A stretch of DNA of 64,000 nt from Trametopsis cervina (taxonomy: Eukaryota; Basidiomycota; Agaricomycetes; Polyporales; Irpicaceae). The notes under the pieces are model-generated. The model ran no database searches and was not told the DNA's origin. It was given only the letters and a program-made list of their open reading frames with translations. Made by a program: the position numbers and the translations under genes. The stretch covers positions 496,001 to 560,000 of the forward strand of contig MU278349.1 of the NCBI GenBank assembly GCA_022385755.1. The letters are read 5' to 3'. Below are positions 1 to 12,943 of the stretch, piece by piece; position 1 is the stretch's first letter; every line of letters begins with the position of its first letter.

Positions 1-226
1 ATTTCGGGTTCTACAGGGTATCGTGTACTCGCATGTAATCGTTATGACTTGTGCACTGCACAACGGGCCCATCGCTCCGAAAACTCTCAATCTCAGAGAT
101 GTGAGTTATGGAAGAGACGAATGAATTACATTGATGAAACCGTAGTATGTGAACATTGTTTCCATGAAGATACAGTCACTAAAAACTATGTATGATGTAC
201 AACTAAATCCGTAACATTACACCTTC

Positions 227-3200
227 TCAGATGTCTTGACCTTCTCCGTCGTCTGGGGAATCGGACCGAGAATGTGAAGTAGCGGCCCAAGTCCGTCGTG
301 ACAATATCGACAGGTCGTCGTCGTCACTTGAGCTTTCGCTGCTTTGAGCAGCGGCGGTTCGCGAATAATCGTGTGGCGCAATGTTATCCGCACCTAATGG
401 GTATCCACTGCGTTGTCGAATAGAGGTGAATGGGGAGAATGACGCGGTTCGTAGACGCTTGAAGAACTCAGATGGACTTGATGTTATAGACGGTTGTTGG
501 ATGGGCGTGGGTTGCGGAGCTATCGGTTCGTGTATAGAAGCTTCCCGCTCGGGCGGGGGATCCGGCGACGCTCTGCCATAATCGACGGGTGGTATATCAT
601 CTCCGCTGTCTCCATCGGGAGATGTATTCGCGGGCCACCGCCGACGAGCAGCAAAGGCTCTTCTGATGTCTTGGCTAGACACATTAGGTGCTCTCGCTAT
701 ATGGGGAGCTTGAGACAACCTGCTGCTACGACCACTTTGAGTTCGACTAGCTCTGCCATTGACCATCTCGTTTGCATATGCTTCTTCTGTATCGGAATCC
801 ACCGGTATCGGCGAGTCCTGGCTGACGGAGAGATGCATTGCTGGTGCACTTAATTTGGTGTCTGTTACCGGGGATGGCAGTTTGCCCTGCGGTTGTGACT
901 CCATAGCTTGCTGAATTCGATCCTGCGCGCGTGTACGCATTGTTCGCCTGACGGCTTGGCGACCTTGTAGAATAAGCCTTTCGAGGCGGTACCGATTTTC
1001 AATGATATGCAGCTGACAGATGGTCAGAATCATGTTTCGATATTCATATTTAGCGTATTCTTACCTTGGGCCATGTGACTAGCTGACCAACGCGCATCAT
1101 CCTATCCAACTCGGGAACGTCAGGATCACTAAGAATATTCAACCAATCCTACGATTGCGGGACAGTCAGCAAATGCGGGTATGTTCAGAGTGGAACTCAC
1201 CCTAAACCGCGTCCTTGGCCATATACTGTGTAAGTTAGCGTTGATCAGTCGTTGAGACAACTCGACAGCCACAAACGGTGTACTCACGTAACGGCACCGT
1301 CGAAGCGTTGAAGGAATACGCTCGACCAGTCCTGTCCAAGGAGCGTCGGCAGTAGGTCCAAATCGCGAATAACCTGGGCATGGCATGATAAGCAAACAAC
1401 GTGCAGGAAGTCTGGGCATATGACTCGCCTTGAAGTTCTTCGTTAGCTCCAACTTTAGCCATTGTTCCGCGGCCGACAGCAAGAAATTGCCTCTCCACCC
1501 TACTCGAAGAGTCAATATAAATACATGCTGAGAACTTCTCTGAAAATCGAATTGACCTTTGCCTTTGCGTGTAGCGACTGGCTTCCCAGCAGACCCCCTG
1601 GGTGCGAAGAAGAACAGATGAACGTGTGGATTGACTTGTGATACAACCGGATGCGTGACTGTGGGCGTGATGAGCGGAAGTGATACAGATCCTCGAACTG
1701 AGCGAGCGCACCATTGAAATAGAGATTAAGTGACTGGACAGGAATATCCACTCGAAGAGACCCGTCCTTGAACTTGCTTCCCCAGTTCCAAGGCACAAGT
1801 GTCCCATCCCTTAGTTTCTGCATTAGTACAACCGGGTTCAATATCCCTGGAACAGCCGCAGAGGCCAACAGCGCGCTCCATATTACTGTATCCGGGGCGT
1901 TGAGGTAGTTCAGTAGTTTTGTAGGCCTGGAAGCATCCATTTCAATAGACGTACTCAATGTGGTTTGGAGAAACTCACGAATGTCGATCGGCAGGAATGA
2001 CGGAGACGTTAAGAATCCTCCCAGTCCTCAGGTATGCTTCGCGGAACGTCATTGAACCACGAGTGAAGAACGTCGCCTGGGGAACGGAGCTCAGGATCTA
2101 TGCTATGCAAGGAACGAACTGGCTCACCTTCCGAGCCCACTCCACGCTATCGAAACGAGCACCCGTTGTCCAAAAACGCTTGAACCATATCTTCAACGGT
2201 TCTTCGCAAGCGGTGATACAATTAGCCAATTCTGGCACAAGCAGTCGTTTAAGTTCTTCATCCGTGCGTGTACATACGAGAGCGGCTACAAGACCACCAG
2301 CCGAGGTCCCAGAAATCACGCGAGGAAGTAAATCTGCATCGAGGAACGCTTTGACAACGCCAAAATGGTCTGGATACGGGTTAGGATTGGTGAGGATCAT
2401 CTCAACAGAACGTACTTACAATAGCCAAACGTAGCGCCCCCTGACAAACACAAGGCTGTTGTTCCAAGATTCGTATTGGCATTCTTGAAAAAGCGCTTCT
2501 TTTCCTCATTTGAGATATCGGGGGAATTAAGGATAAAGTCAATAGCTTTCTCCTGTTCAGTGACATATGCTGGAAAGGATATTAGACTATAAGGAACAGG
2601 GCGAGCTTCAGATTGATCATACCCTCAATAAGGTCCTTTGTACCATAAAAGGTCTATGACGAAGCGTGATTAGTGTCAGAAGTATTTCCGGCGAACCAAA
2701 GCTCACTTCACTATAGAGTCTAAAGATGATGATGTCAGAGTATATTGGATAGGTATTGGTGGACGTACATACCTCGGTGACTCCACGCCACCGAAGTTGG
2801 TTCTTATACATGTTTCCAGAACTCCCAGCAAGCCATGTGCGTCGTTCTTGGATCTCAAGTTCCTCAATGTCCGCAAGACCTATAATATAGACGGAGAGCT
2901 CAGTGTCAGGGCAAACGTATGCTCCGGGGAGTCGTGCTTCATACCACTCGATCCTCACCTTTCGAATTAGCTTCCAGTCATAGTAAGGGTCCTCGTCTAT
3001 CATCTTCCACTCATCAAAGTGCAGATATTCATCCAAGGCCAGAGCAGCATCTTTCCATTCCTGGGATGAATAGGCAGACTCAAGTCAGATCGCCGAGTAC
3101 GTGGAGAGGAACATGCAACCCAACCTGATACGAACTGGCACCGCGCAGTCGCTTCCTAAGAAGACCTTTGCGCCCTCTCCCTACGCCCGCGCGAGTAAGC

Positions 3201-3839
3201 ACTGGCACGACTTTGATGTAGAGGGCACTTACATGCAATCAGCCACTCCTTCGTATTGACTAGTTGTCTTATAAGGATATAGAGGCCAAACTCTGCAGCA
3301 ATAAATAGCAATATAAGAGACTAGTGGAGTGCATGCATGAGTTCAAACATTTCGTGATCTTTGATACTGAAAACGTACGAGTAGGGGCCATCGCACAAGC
3401 ACGAACAACCATTCTTGTCTCCGACCGTCTGACGATCGAGCACCGGCCTTTCTACGTCTGACCCATTAGAGAGCGAGTGCTCGGTTAGTTTTCCCCCGGT
3501 TCATACACCTGATATCCACACACCGTCGGATTCTTTGGTTTACTGGTGCGAAGTCGGAGAGTGCGGAAACCTTCCGCACGCGTTGTCCAAATGGAGTGGA
3601 AGGTCCTACTAGAGGAGATGCAGGACTTGGAAGCTCGTCCGTAGGGCCGTTGAATTCGTCTGCTCTCAGTGCTTCCTCAAAAGCTCGCATATGACTAGAA
3701 GTCGTTGCACTAAATCAGCAATATCTGACGGTTTCAGGATAGTCCAACTATACCTCTCGTCGACATATTGCGTGTCCAATTCTGAGAAGTCACGGTGACG
3801 TGTTCGGGATGGTCCCGCCAGTGGCGAGATATGGTTCAT
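227..3839 (-). CDS. Patatin-like triacylglycerol lipase/phospholipase (Tgl3/4/5 type)
   Basis: Probably hydrolyses acyl esters of triacylglycerol or lysophospholipid at lipid droplets or ER membrane. Seen in order: a basic, disordered N-terminus; a hydrophobic segment split by an intron (WLFVLVRWPLL then LFIAAEFGLYILIRQLV, about 3260-3410); the DUF3336 region (DEYLHFDEWK, YDWKLIRKV, near 2950-3030); a glycine-rich oxyanion loop (LSGGATFGY, about 2430); the nucleophile elbow GTSAGG (about 2310); and a DGS likely to supply the catalytic Asp (about 1765). The C-terminal about 250 residues (227-1033) are low-complexity Ser/Pro/Arg. DUF3336 plus patatin is the Tgl3/4/5 arrangement. At least eight introns are needed, the first at 3695-3753. 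The start at 3839 (MNHISPL) is preferred, but an in-frame ATG at 3932 is possible. The family is sure; the exact substrate is not. Confidence 0.88.
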
Positions 3840-5937
3840 CGAACTGATAGTGGAAAGAGTGGAAGGGTGAGTACAGTAATGTACTCGTCTTGTGGGGATT
3901 CCAGAGGTATGACGGAGATCGGACCAATACAACGCCCGCTATGCATGGGGTTTGCCACGTGCCGAACCGGCTGCGATTTCGGTTTTGTTGCCATGCTTAT
4001 ACAGTCTTGGCATAGACGTTGATGAGGTATGCGTTCAAAACTCGTAACTTGATAGCATGCCTAAATTGACGTTGCATCATATAGATATGGCTGTATACTT
4101 CCCTTGGTTCGTTCATTCAAATCCTCGCAGATTGTTAGAGAATCGTGCGGGCCCCTGGAGTTCTTGACGCGGTACAAAGTGTTGATTCAGTACTGCAGTC
4201 ACCAGTCGAGCGAGAGTCCCTCGCGGGTAGTCTCATCGAGGCAGACTGGGTAGGGGTTCGAATTTCGCCCTCAAGATACCCTGTCTGGCTATTCGCAGGT
4301 AGAATTTGACTGGTTTAGCCGAGACCTGGACTGTATTCCACGCCCCATGAGGGGACATTATGAATTCAGAGGGTCGCACTGCCGGATGCACAAGTTATTT
4401 AACTGTGAGGTGTCATGTAATAAGGTACGTAGGAATGAAATATCAATACAACGCAACAGTGTATTAATATGATGCACTAGCTATCAGCATCCTCAAGGGA
4501 CAGTGAACTTGTCCCCGAAGGAAGTAGCGCTACAGCATGCATCGACTTGCGCCAAAATATTACTCGACATTTGCTCACGAATAGTCGTTCAGGATGATTG
4601 CTCTGAGCTGAAAGTCTATTGCTTGGGATGCGAACCGTTATCACCGTGTTCTCAAAAATGTGGATTACTGTTTGATAGCTACAATCGCTCGGAACACTCA
4701 TCGGGAGCATTCGTTGTGAAGGAGTTTGATCTCAAATTGAATGCGCATTGTTATGTCGGGCATACTGTACTGACCAGAATGCGGGAGCCAGCATCACTAC
4801 TCAGGTCCTGGTGCTGTACCAGGGCAAGTAGTTGTTCACGTTGGGATCCTAATTTCGCCGGGTTCCGAGGCCGGGTTTACCTAGTATTTTGTATAGCCTT
4901 TACAAAGCAGGGAAATCGCCACTAATGCTGGCAGAATGTCCCAAGCTTAGTGTACTTGGAATATAGGTCTGGAATGCGGAACAATGAACCTTATTGTCTG
5001 ACTCTGCAGCAGTTGATCAGAGAAGGCTTGCTTTGGCCCTGTCTAGCAGATATTCTCCGTAATTCCCACTTTACGTACAACTAGTCATATCTCTAGAAAT
5101 ATGGTAACGCACCCCAAGCAGGTAGGGATGAGAGGCCCACAAGCCGAGATAGCTGCTGGTGTACACGAGGAAAGACTCCTGAGCGTGGAGATGGTCGGGA
5201 ATGCCTTTAACCTTGCAGATGAGAACAGCTGCCGTGTTGTAAGCTCGACATCGTATCAACTGTACCTAGGAGATGCAGGATAAATAGGTGGTTCAGCTCG
5301 GCTAGGTGGAGGACTGAGCAGCACAGCGACTAAGCCTATCTCGATTCTCCCGCGAAGCCCTATGTTGGGGGCACCGCAGAGAAAATGCAGTGAGCCAGGT
5401 CTGCTGCAACACGAATTGGCGCAAAACACGGCTGTTAGAGCCTGCACTGCTTGTATAATATACGCAGGAGAATGCGAAAAGGCAGAGCGGCCGAAAGACA
5501 GAAATGCCAGCGGTCTGAGACCCGGCTTACGTATCACTGCCACGATCGGAATGTGAGCACGGGTGCGTGTGAGTGAGCGCAAGCTGCCACAACGCCGTCA
5601 ACAAACAAGCCGCCCTTTCCTTCCGTGTCGCTCGCTCTTCCCGCCTCACCTCACCCCTCCCATACTTTCTTCCCCTCGCCCGCCCTGTTGCTTGCTGTTG
5701 TCGACGTTCAGCATACAATCAGTCGCGTGCTCATTTCTGTATTCCGATCACAAACCTCGCTGGCAATACGCGCGCCCCGCAGGACTACACCCGACCCAGC
5801 TTCTCCCCATTATCGTCTCTCTACCTGCCCTCCTTCCCCCCTTTTCTCCTGCATGCGTCTGCCTATCGCTTCGTCACAGTAGCTGCAGACATCATCTGGT
5901 CGACTGATCGCTGCGCAGGATTGGTCTTACCGCCGCT
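3840..5937. other. 2.1-kb intergenic region, divergent promoters
   Basis: This lies between the divergent lipase and LIM-binding genes. The only longer open frames are poor: one at 4503-4925 begins with GTG, and others have no family resemblance. Bases 5600-5870 are strongly C/T-rich, as expected for the promoter and 5' leader of the downstream regulator. I see no gene here that I can support. Confidence 0.6.
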
Positions 5938-8900
5938 ATGAACCTCAATCTACGAACCCAGCAGCACATGCAGCTCAATATGGCCGGACCACCTTTTCTC
6001 GGACCTCAGGGCCCTCAATCTCAACCTCAACCGCCGCACATGGCCATGATGTCTGGAAATCCCAACCCAGCCAATCCTATGACTGGTTTGCTCATGTCGT
6101 CCAATGGTCCTGCCAACACAAACTACCAACTACAGATGCAAGCTCAACGGCGCAACTACATGCAGCAAGGAGGTCACGCGCCTCCAGGCATGAATCCCGC
6201 CCTCGGTCCAGCCCCTTCGCATGTCAATGGACTCGCCCCAAACCAGATGGGCTTTCAAAACGCGATTATGCAACAGAACGGAACGCGACGTGTGCTTTCG
6301 CAGCCAAATGGATTAAACCAGTCGGGTGGTTCGTTGGGTGGAGGTATTCCGGGGCAGCAGATCATGCAAGGACTGAACGGGATGGCAGGGATGACCATTC
6401 CCACTCAGCTACGACAACAGATGCCGCCTCAGGGACAGCAGATGCGACCGCCGCCACAAATACCGGGCAGCGGAGGGATACCATCGGATATGCAGATGGG
6501 CTTGAATCGTCCTGGAGGTATGAACGGCGCACCTGCTTTCCCTCACCTCGCGAGAGCACCTTCACAACCCTCTATACCTAATATTCCCCAGCCGCCATCG
6601 CTCCCACAGACACATGCAGGTGGTATGCAGCAGCCTTTTGCTGCTAATATGAGCTTGGCGCAGTCCATGCACAACCAACAGTCTCAAGCACTGCGGTCTT
6701 CGCCACAGACGGTTCAAGTGGGACCTCCTGGCAGTCATTCCAATCCTATCCCCGGCCCGTCAGGACCTCCAGGAAACGTGAATCAGCAGCAAATGGCTCA
6801 TGAGCGAATGCCGTTCAATTTTCCTGGTTCTCAGATGCCACCAAATATGCAGCCTGGTGTACATCGGATGGCTCCTGGCGGCGTTCCAATGGGCTACAAT
6901 ACTGCACCAAATACACCCGGCGCACAACTTGGCGTAAATCAATCGCTAGGCGACATGCCTCCCTCGCTTAGTGGTGGGAATCTTGGTGGGCAGCAGAGGT
7001 CGACGAGTCGACAGGGAGGGGGTGGTCTCGTCGCTACACCTGTGCAGGCAATGGATGCTCTGAACAACATGAACGGCGAGAGCTTCTCTGGTCCGTTCAA
7101 TATTCATCCTCAGAATCCGCCACCTCGTCCCTTGTCGCAACAACAACGTCAATCTTTTCAAATGGCTGGACAGCAGCAACAACAACAACCGCAACAACAG
7201 CCAATGCCACCCCATATGGCCGCACACCGTTCTCCGCGACAGCCTGATATGGTTCAGCAGATGCAGATGCAGAGACCGGGTTCTCAACCACAAGTCGCTT
7301 CGGGACCGTCTCCTCAGCGGACGGCTCCCTCGAATACGCCACGGACGATGCAATCGCAGCTACCCCAGCAGTCGGGAATGAATCCTAACCGTACACCCTC
7401 GCTTGCTTCTGCTCAATTGCAAGGTCACCCACCTCCGCCCAAACCGCCAACTCCTGCTACTCCCGCCAATATTCAGCAGGTCCCCATTGTCACTCACCCC
7501 TCGCAGTCACCTCCTACTATCACATCGCATTCTGTCCAGTCTGTGTCTCATCCTGCACCAGGACCTGCACCACCAGAAAGTGGACCACCACCTCCGACAC
7601 ATGCACCGCCTCACCCCCCAAATTTATCTCCCCAACGGCCGCAGCAGCCGTCAGTCATTTATTATTCTGTAAATGAGCTGTACTCATGTTCATTTCTACT
7701 CTAGGGCCTTTGTGGCACCTCAAATCATCGGTCGTGGGGAAAGCACGCTGCGATTGCTGAGTTTCAGTGGCGCTCTGGCCAGTGAAAGCCAGCCGGTTCG
7801 TTTGTTGCTCATCTTATACCGTGCATATACCGATGTTTGGCTAGGTTCGGCAACAGAAGCTCCAGCTCAGCTACTGGGAAGAACTTGTCTCAGAGTACTT
7901 CACATCGAAGGCAACCTTCAAGTTTACGTTGTGGAAAGATAACCAGCGGCTAGAAGCCAAACCATTCGGTACGTAGATAACTTTTCTTCTCTGGCATCTC
8001 GAGCTTTTAGTCTGAGGGTATTCCTGACTACGTCCGTCATGATTAGAGATTGGCGTACCCATTCTTCCGCGCTTCTTTCTGGTAACGGCGCAATCTGGTG
8101 TGAAGTGCATGACACTCAGCCTCGACGGCGCTCGGGAGCGCCAGGCAGGTCCAACGCATGGCGTCGTTGAATGTATAATGGCGGTCTGGACATACAAGTA
8201 TCATAACGGGTGGACGGTTACCTTGAGGGGCCCCATGACAGCTCACGTCCTAGCTATTCCCAATGTTCCATCACCGAATCCATCGTACGCTCCCGGGACA
8301 TATACTTTGAAGTTCGATCAGCTGCAGTTCGATGCACAGACTTTCGAGAAGCTCATCACTGCGGAAAGGCTCGCCCCCAACTTCCCCAACTCTCCAGGGA
8401 TGCCATCTGTTCCTCTCCCTGCCGGAGAAGCGCCTACATCACAGACCGAGTCGGTCGTGACGATGGACTCCAGCAGACCGTACGAGGATCCTCGATGGAA
8501 GGTCGATAGAGTCATGCTGCCGATGATTCCCATAAATGGATTTGGGATTCCACAGGCGACAATGCGATGTCTTGAGGTGCGCGCGATCTCATTCATTCTG
8601 CTTACACTGGTTAAAATAAGACTATACAGCTTGCAGAAAGTGTGACACAGATGTCGGATTTGATCCAATTCAGCGTACATCGGAATTTGGGTCCCAAGCG
8701 TGAGTTAGCACACCGTCATGTTATCTCTGTCTGATCCGTTCTTCCCACAGAGGCATTAACGGAGTTTGCCAAACAGTTGCGCGAGTCACAAAGCCAAGAG
8801 GCAGCCAACGTAGGGCTCAGGATCAACGGCACGGGTGGACCTCACAACGGTCCAAGCCCGCCCGGAGCTCCCGGTGGTGGTGGCGGCGGGATGTACGATA

Positions 8901-9256
8901 CCAGCGGGAGCAGCGGAAGCAGCACCGCGTCGTCGTCAACGCTATATTCAGGACCATCACAGACTAACCAGTCACAGCAACAGCCTCTTCCTCACCACCA
9001 AAATGGATCGTTAGTTATGGATGGAACACCGAAGCAGAGCAAGGCCATTCCGCAATCTGGACCGTCTGCGTCCACACCCTCCGCTTCTACACCTGCTGCG
9101 TCTACTCCGACGGCTGCGACGATGACCCCGGTCACGGCTCCGGAGACGCTCAAACGAAAAGCGGGCGACTCGTCCTCCCCAAGCATCTCAAATGCCGATC
9201 CGCCGCCAAACGCGAAACGCGCGCGAGCGAAACGACGAAGCACTGCTACAGGCTGA
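5938..9256 (+). CDS. LIM-domain-binding protein (LDB1/SEUSS/PtaB-like transcription co-regulator)
   Basis: A nuclear adaptor likely to bridge transcription factors. The first exon (5938-7649) codes for about 570 residues rich in Gln, Pro, Met and Gly. After the intron 7650-7704 comes the conserved LIM_bind region (Pfam-type): APQIIGRGESTLRLL, then KLQLSYWEELVSEYF and ATFKFTLWKDN (7860-7940), then GVPILPRFFLVTAQSGVK, and a beta-rich block to about 8575 that includes VVECIMAVWTYKYHNGW. Later exons give MSDLIQFSVHRNLGPK and a Gly/Ser/Thr-rich tail ending in a basic NLS-like run (KRARAKRRS). Fungal relatives (Mfg1 in Saccharomyces, PtaB in Aspergillus) act with Flo8/SomA in adhesion and development; that role here is inference. 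About six introns. Start chosen as the first ATG after a C/T-rich leader. Confidence 0.88.
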
Positions 9257-9735
9257 GTACTTGTCCTCCCCCCCTATATGTCCTCATTTGGCCACCGATT
9301 TCCCCTCATTTGGACTATCTCTTGTGATTGGTTCGTTGTTTCCTAAACTTTTGTGCTTTTGGATTTGCATTTCGTCCAGTTTCCGAGGTACTTTACTCAA
9401 CATAGCATAGATTGTATTCTACTCCCTTACGCATGGCTCTGTATGGCTGTATCATCATGGATCAGTCTCTAGTCGGAAGGGCCGCCGCGTTGTGTTATCA
9501 TTCAACATATTTATGACATGTATCCTGTAATAATCGCTCAATTCATTTGTGTTGAATCTCGATCTGCTCATGTGTCATGCGTGTTTCTCAGGATCTCCCA
9601 TGTCTTCAACTGGAATTCGAGTGTCACTACATCCTTATCACAAAGTGAACAGACATTGCTTGAGATGCAACCCGGCTTAAAATTAGAGATACGATATGTG
9701 GTGTGAACGAAAATACAGAATGCAGGCGTCTACTA
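9257..9735. other. Convergent 3' intergenic region
   Basis: A 479-base T-rich stretch between the 3' ends of the LIM-binding and PNUTS-like genes. It holds 3' UTRs of both and nothing else that I can recognise. Confidence 0.6.
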
Positions 9736-12700
9736 TCAATAGTTAAGACTCGTTTCGTGACTGAAATCGCATTGATCCCCATATCGACATCTGTGATTGG
9801 ACCAAAAACATTCATCAGTTTCCTGTTCCAGAGATCAGCTGGAAGGAAATGGAGCTTGCCTTCCTTCCTGGTGAAACACACAAGGTCGTCTACGGTTTCC
9901 CCTGCCGTAGCCTCCTCCTCTCCCCCGTCCTCTGCCCCTGCCGCGCCCTCTCCAGCCGTCGTCTCCCCACCGCGGCTCTTCGTTGTGCTCGTACGGCGTA
10001 TACGCGTTATTATTCCAATTTTGTTCACCATTCGGATGCGGTGATTGCGTTCCAGACGGAGCAGACGGGGGGAATAATGACGAATTTAGGGCCTGCGCTT
10101 GCTGCAATATCTGCTGCAGTTGCTCCGGCCCGAAGCCCGCTAACATTGCCGGATCGTAACTATTAAAGGGTCCCGCACTCGACATCGTCACATCTGTCGG
10201 TGCGACTGCTGCCAACTGCCCAACGAGCTCAGCGACCGACGCCGTCAACGGCGGGGACGGCTCGAGTGCGGCAGGCGCACCACTGAAGAACAAATCCTCC
10301 AGCTCCGGCCCAACGAGCATTATCGTCGCCTCTCGGTCTACTTGATCTTCTGGTGTCTGCGAAGAAGGTTCGGCCGCTGAGTCTGGTATATGAGCATCAG
10401 ACATGTATGCGGCTCCCAAAGCAGCCTTTTCTCGTAACTCCTGCGTCCCTCGCTCCACGCTGTCTTTCCCTCGCTCCGCAACCTCAAATGTGAGCGGCAT
10501 TTCTATCACTGTAAGACGAATACTTTCGTTAAATTCCTTTATTGTTTGGTATAATTGTATTTGCTTACGAGGCGGATCGAAGTAATCAATTTGCTCTTCA
10601 AACAGGTGTGCAATCAATGCGGCACCCTCGCTTCGGTCAAGATCGCGAAGACTGTGTGTAGCGTGCATACCCTGTGTGCCAACAGGCGCATTGCGCGTAA
10701 CTAGCGTTAATGTACAGTACATAATAGACATAAAGGGGAAAGAGCTGACATCCGCAGGGTCATCATCATAAACAGCACGTTCTATGAGTTTGACCAGCTC
10801 GAGCTGGCCATCCGGTGCCCATTTGACGCTCTTCTTCTTGCCCGATTTCTTCGTTAGACCAGGCTGGACAACAGCGCCCTGTTGAACTGCAGGCGGAGGT
10901 GTCGCCGTTGCAGGAGAGTCTTTTCGTGTCTTCATATTTTTCACAATTTCTGCAAACGGATCATACGAAGACGGCTGGGCTACATTTGGGTCGAGCTCTT
11001 TCTTCGCAGCCATGGGAGCCTTCTTAAAATCCGGCAACTTCGGTTTCGGTTTCGGGGCAGAGAAAAAGGAGGAATCCGCCTTAGGAACATCCTTTACGGC
11101 AGCCTTCGTAAGGGGTTTCTTCGTTACTGAACCTTTGTTCGTCGCGGGGGCGATGGGGACCTTCTTGGCCGCAGGTACACCCTTCGTCCCAGCAAGTGGC
11201 TCTTCTGCTTTCCGCTTTTTCGACTTAGCGTCCCCATCTAGTATTCGATTGAGCGTGAAATTGATAAAACCAACTGACGTGACCTACCCTCTGTTATTGG
11301 CTTTTGTCCGGTCGGCGCTTGTGCCCCAGACGAAGATATGAGAGCACGCCATTTGTTAGCGATGTTTGATGACATGTCCCGGACCGCTACATCCATATAG
11401 GATGGAAATAGTACAGTTAGATATATTATCTTTCTCAGTGCAGGAGTAGTAGATAACGACAGACACAGAATAACCACTCGTTACATGAGAATCGCAGCGA
11501 ACATTGAATGTAGCGGTGAATGGCATATTTATAGGCACCGATGACTCACCTGACGCAGGGGCTAATTTCGACAAACGCTTGATCTCCTTGCCAATGCCAG
11601 AATCCTTCAAAGTAATGACTGTCATTGGTAACCGGTCGACGATCTACATGTAGTATGTTAACTTATATTCCGTAGACTCAGAGATAGCCAGAGATACTCA
11701 CATGCAGCAAAGGCATGGTGGCTGCAAATTCGTCCGTATCTGGCTCCGCACTTCCACTCTCCAGGAGCCACTTCTTCGTCAATGTCATCGCAGTAGCATT
11801 CTCCGCCCATGCACGGAAGTAGTGATTTGGCGCGTTGTCTCGAATCTTTGACAAGATTTCGAGACGAGTCGGTGTATCGACTTTCGACACACCGTAAGTA
11901 GCGATGTAATTGGTGAGCTGCGAGACAGCTCCCGCCCCCGTGAAAGAGTCCGACCTTAGCAACGGTCGCAAACCGATGAGGAACCTATCCTTTTGCTGCT
12001 CGGGTGTGGGTACAGCAGGTTGTGACTGTACTGGTAGAGGTGGCGGTGGGGGGGAATTCGCGGAAGTATAGAAGGAAGAAGACGGGATTGACGACGGGTG
12101 AGGGGCCGCATTTGGTGGTGAATGAAGAACGAAAGGTGCCAGCCCAATTGGTGGTGACGAAGCCTGTTGCTGGGAAGGCGGTCCCTGTGAGTTCAGCGGT
12201 GGCTGATAATGTGAGGGGGTTGTGTGCACGAATGATGGGTTGATAGATAATGACGAATGCGATGTATGTTGATAAGGATAGTGCTGGCGTTGCTGAGGTT
12301 GAGATGTGAGAAATGATTGCGATGGGGAGAAATGCGACATGGAATTGGAACTATGACCGTTTATGGTAGTGAGTGCGGGGCTGCAGAGAAGGTCAGTTTA
12401 GTAGAAGGAGTAGCCGATGCATGTTGAGCGTACTCGATCATCATCATCATAGGAGATGACTCCGAGGAGGATTGGGGTGGCTGGCCAGGTAATCCAGAGA
12501 CTGTGGTTGCGCCATTGAGTGACGAGTAACTGGAGAGCGGAATATGGGCAGAAGACGGGCCCGGCCATTGGGGATTGGAGAACGAGGGTGCACCATATGT
12601 ACTAGGAGCGCCGGAGAGGAAGTAGTTTCCGTGCGAGAACGGATAGTATGTGGATGTGGATTGTGTGAGTGACGAGGTTGTCGATGGAGTTGCTAGACAT

Positions 12701-12943
12701 CCAATGAGTGTATGTTCGTTGACAAGACTGGACAGCACTATACTGGACCCGTCTATGTTAAAGCTGCTCACCCGTAAGGTCCAACCCAAAATCACTCAGA
12801 TCCATAGTAGGCTGTGTACTGGACGGTACCGGCGCAACGTTTGTGGAGGGTTCCTTCCAGTCATCGGTCGTAGTTGAACGAGCATCGTGAACGTCGGATA
12901 CAGGTTGCTGCTGCAACCAGGACGTGCCAGCAGTGTATTCCAT
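9736..12943 (-). CDS. PNUTS/Ref2-like protein phosphatase 1 targeting factor with CCCH zinc finger
   Basis: Likely a nuclear PP1 (Glc7) regulatory subunit in the cleavage/polyadenylation and transcription-termination machinery, like animal PNUTS, yeast Ref2 and fission yeast Ppn1. Seen: a low-complexity N-terminus; a TFIIS N-terminal/LW-type helical domain (FLIGLRPLLR to HIVDRLPMTVITLKD and VRDMSSNIANKWRALI, about 11380-11990); Lys-rich NLS stretches; a PP1-docking RVxF-type motif KSVKW (about 10825) followed by a conserved block to YFDPPRVIEMPLTFEV across in-frame introns; an RG-rich run (about 9920-9960); and a terminal CCCH finger. The finger is C-x7-C-x5-C-x3-H and is formed only by joining CVFHQEGR to CRYGDQCDFSH over a GC-AG intron (9791-9859), with stop at 9736. 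Start at 12943 (MEYTAG) or 12805 (MDLSDFGLD) is undecided. The domain set matches PNUTS well. Confidence 0.85.
9791..9859 (-). other. GC-AG intron completing a zinc finger
   Basis: On the minus strand the exon ends GGAAG, the intron begins GCAAGC and ends CACAG, and the next exon begins ATGTCGATATGG. Splicing here restores AGA-TGT and yields the second cysteine and the rest of the CCCH finger. Without it the frame ends in an unrelated tail. No GT donor nearby gives the finger. Confidence 0.75.

Noticed and set aside
381..853. Open frames on the plus strand
   Set aside because: Antisense shadows of the low-complexity C-terminal exon of the lipase.
4185..4290. tRNA-like T-loop (GGTTCGAATTT)
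   Set aside because: The five bases on each side of the loop do not pair and no acceptor stem is found.
4503..4925. 140-residue plus-strand frame
   Set aside because: Begins with GTG, no ATG, no conserved motif, no splice or promoter support.
7669..7704. 36-base intron with GTAAAT donor in the LIM-binding gene
   Set aside because: It breaks the frame; the GTCAGT donor at 7650 gives a 55-base intron and PAFVAPQIIG in frame.
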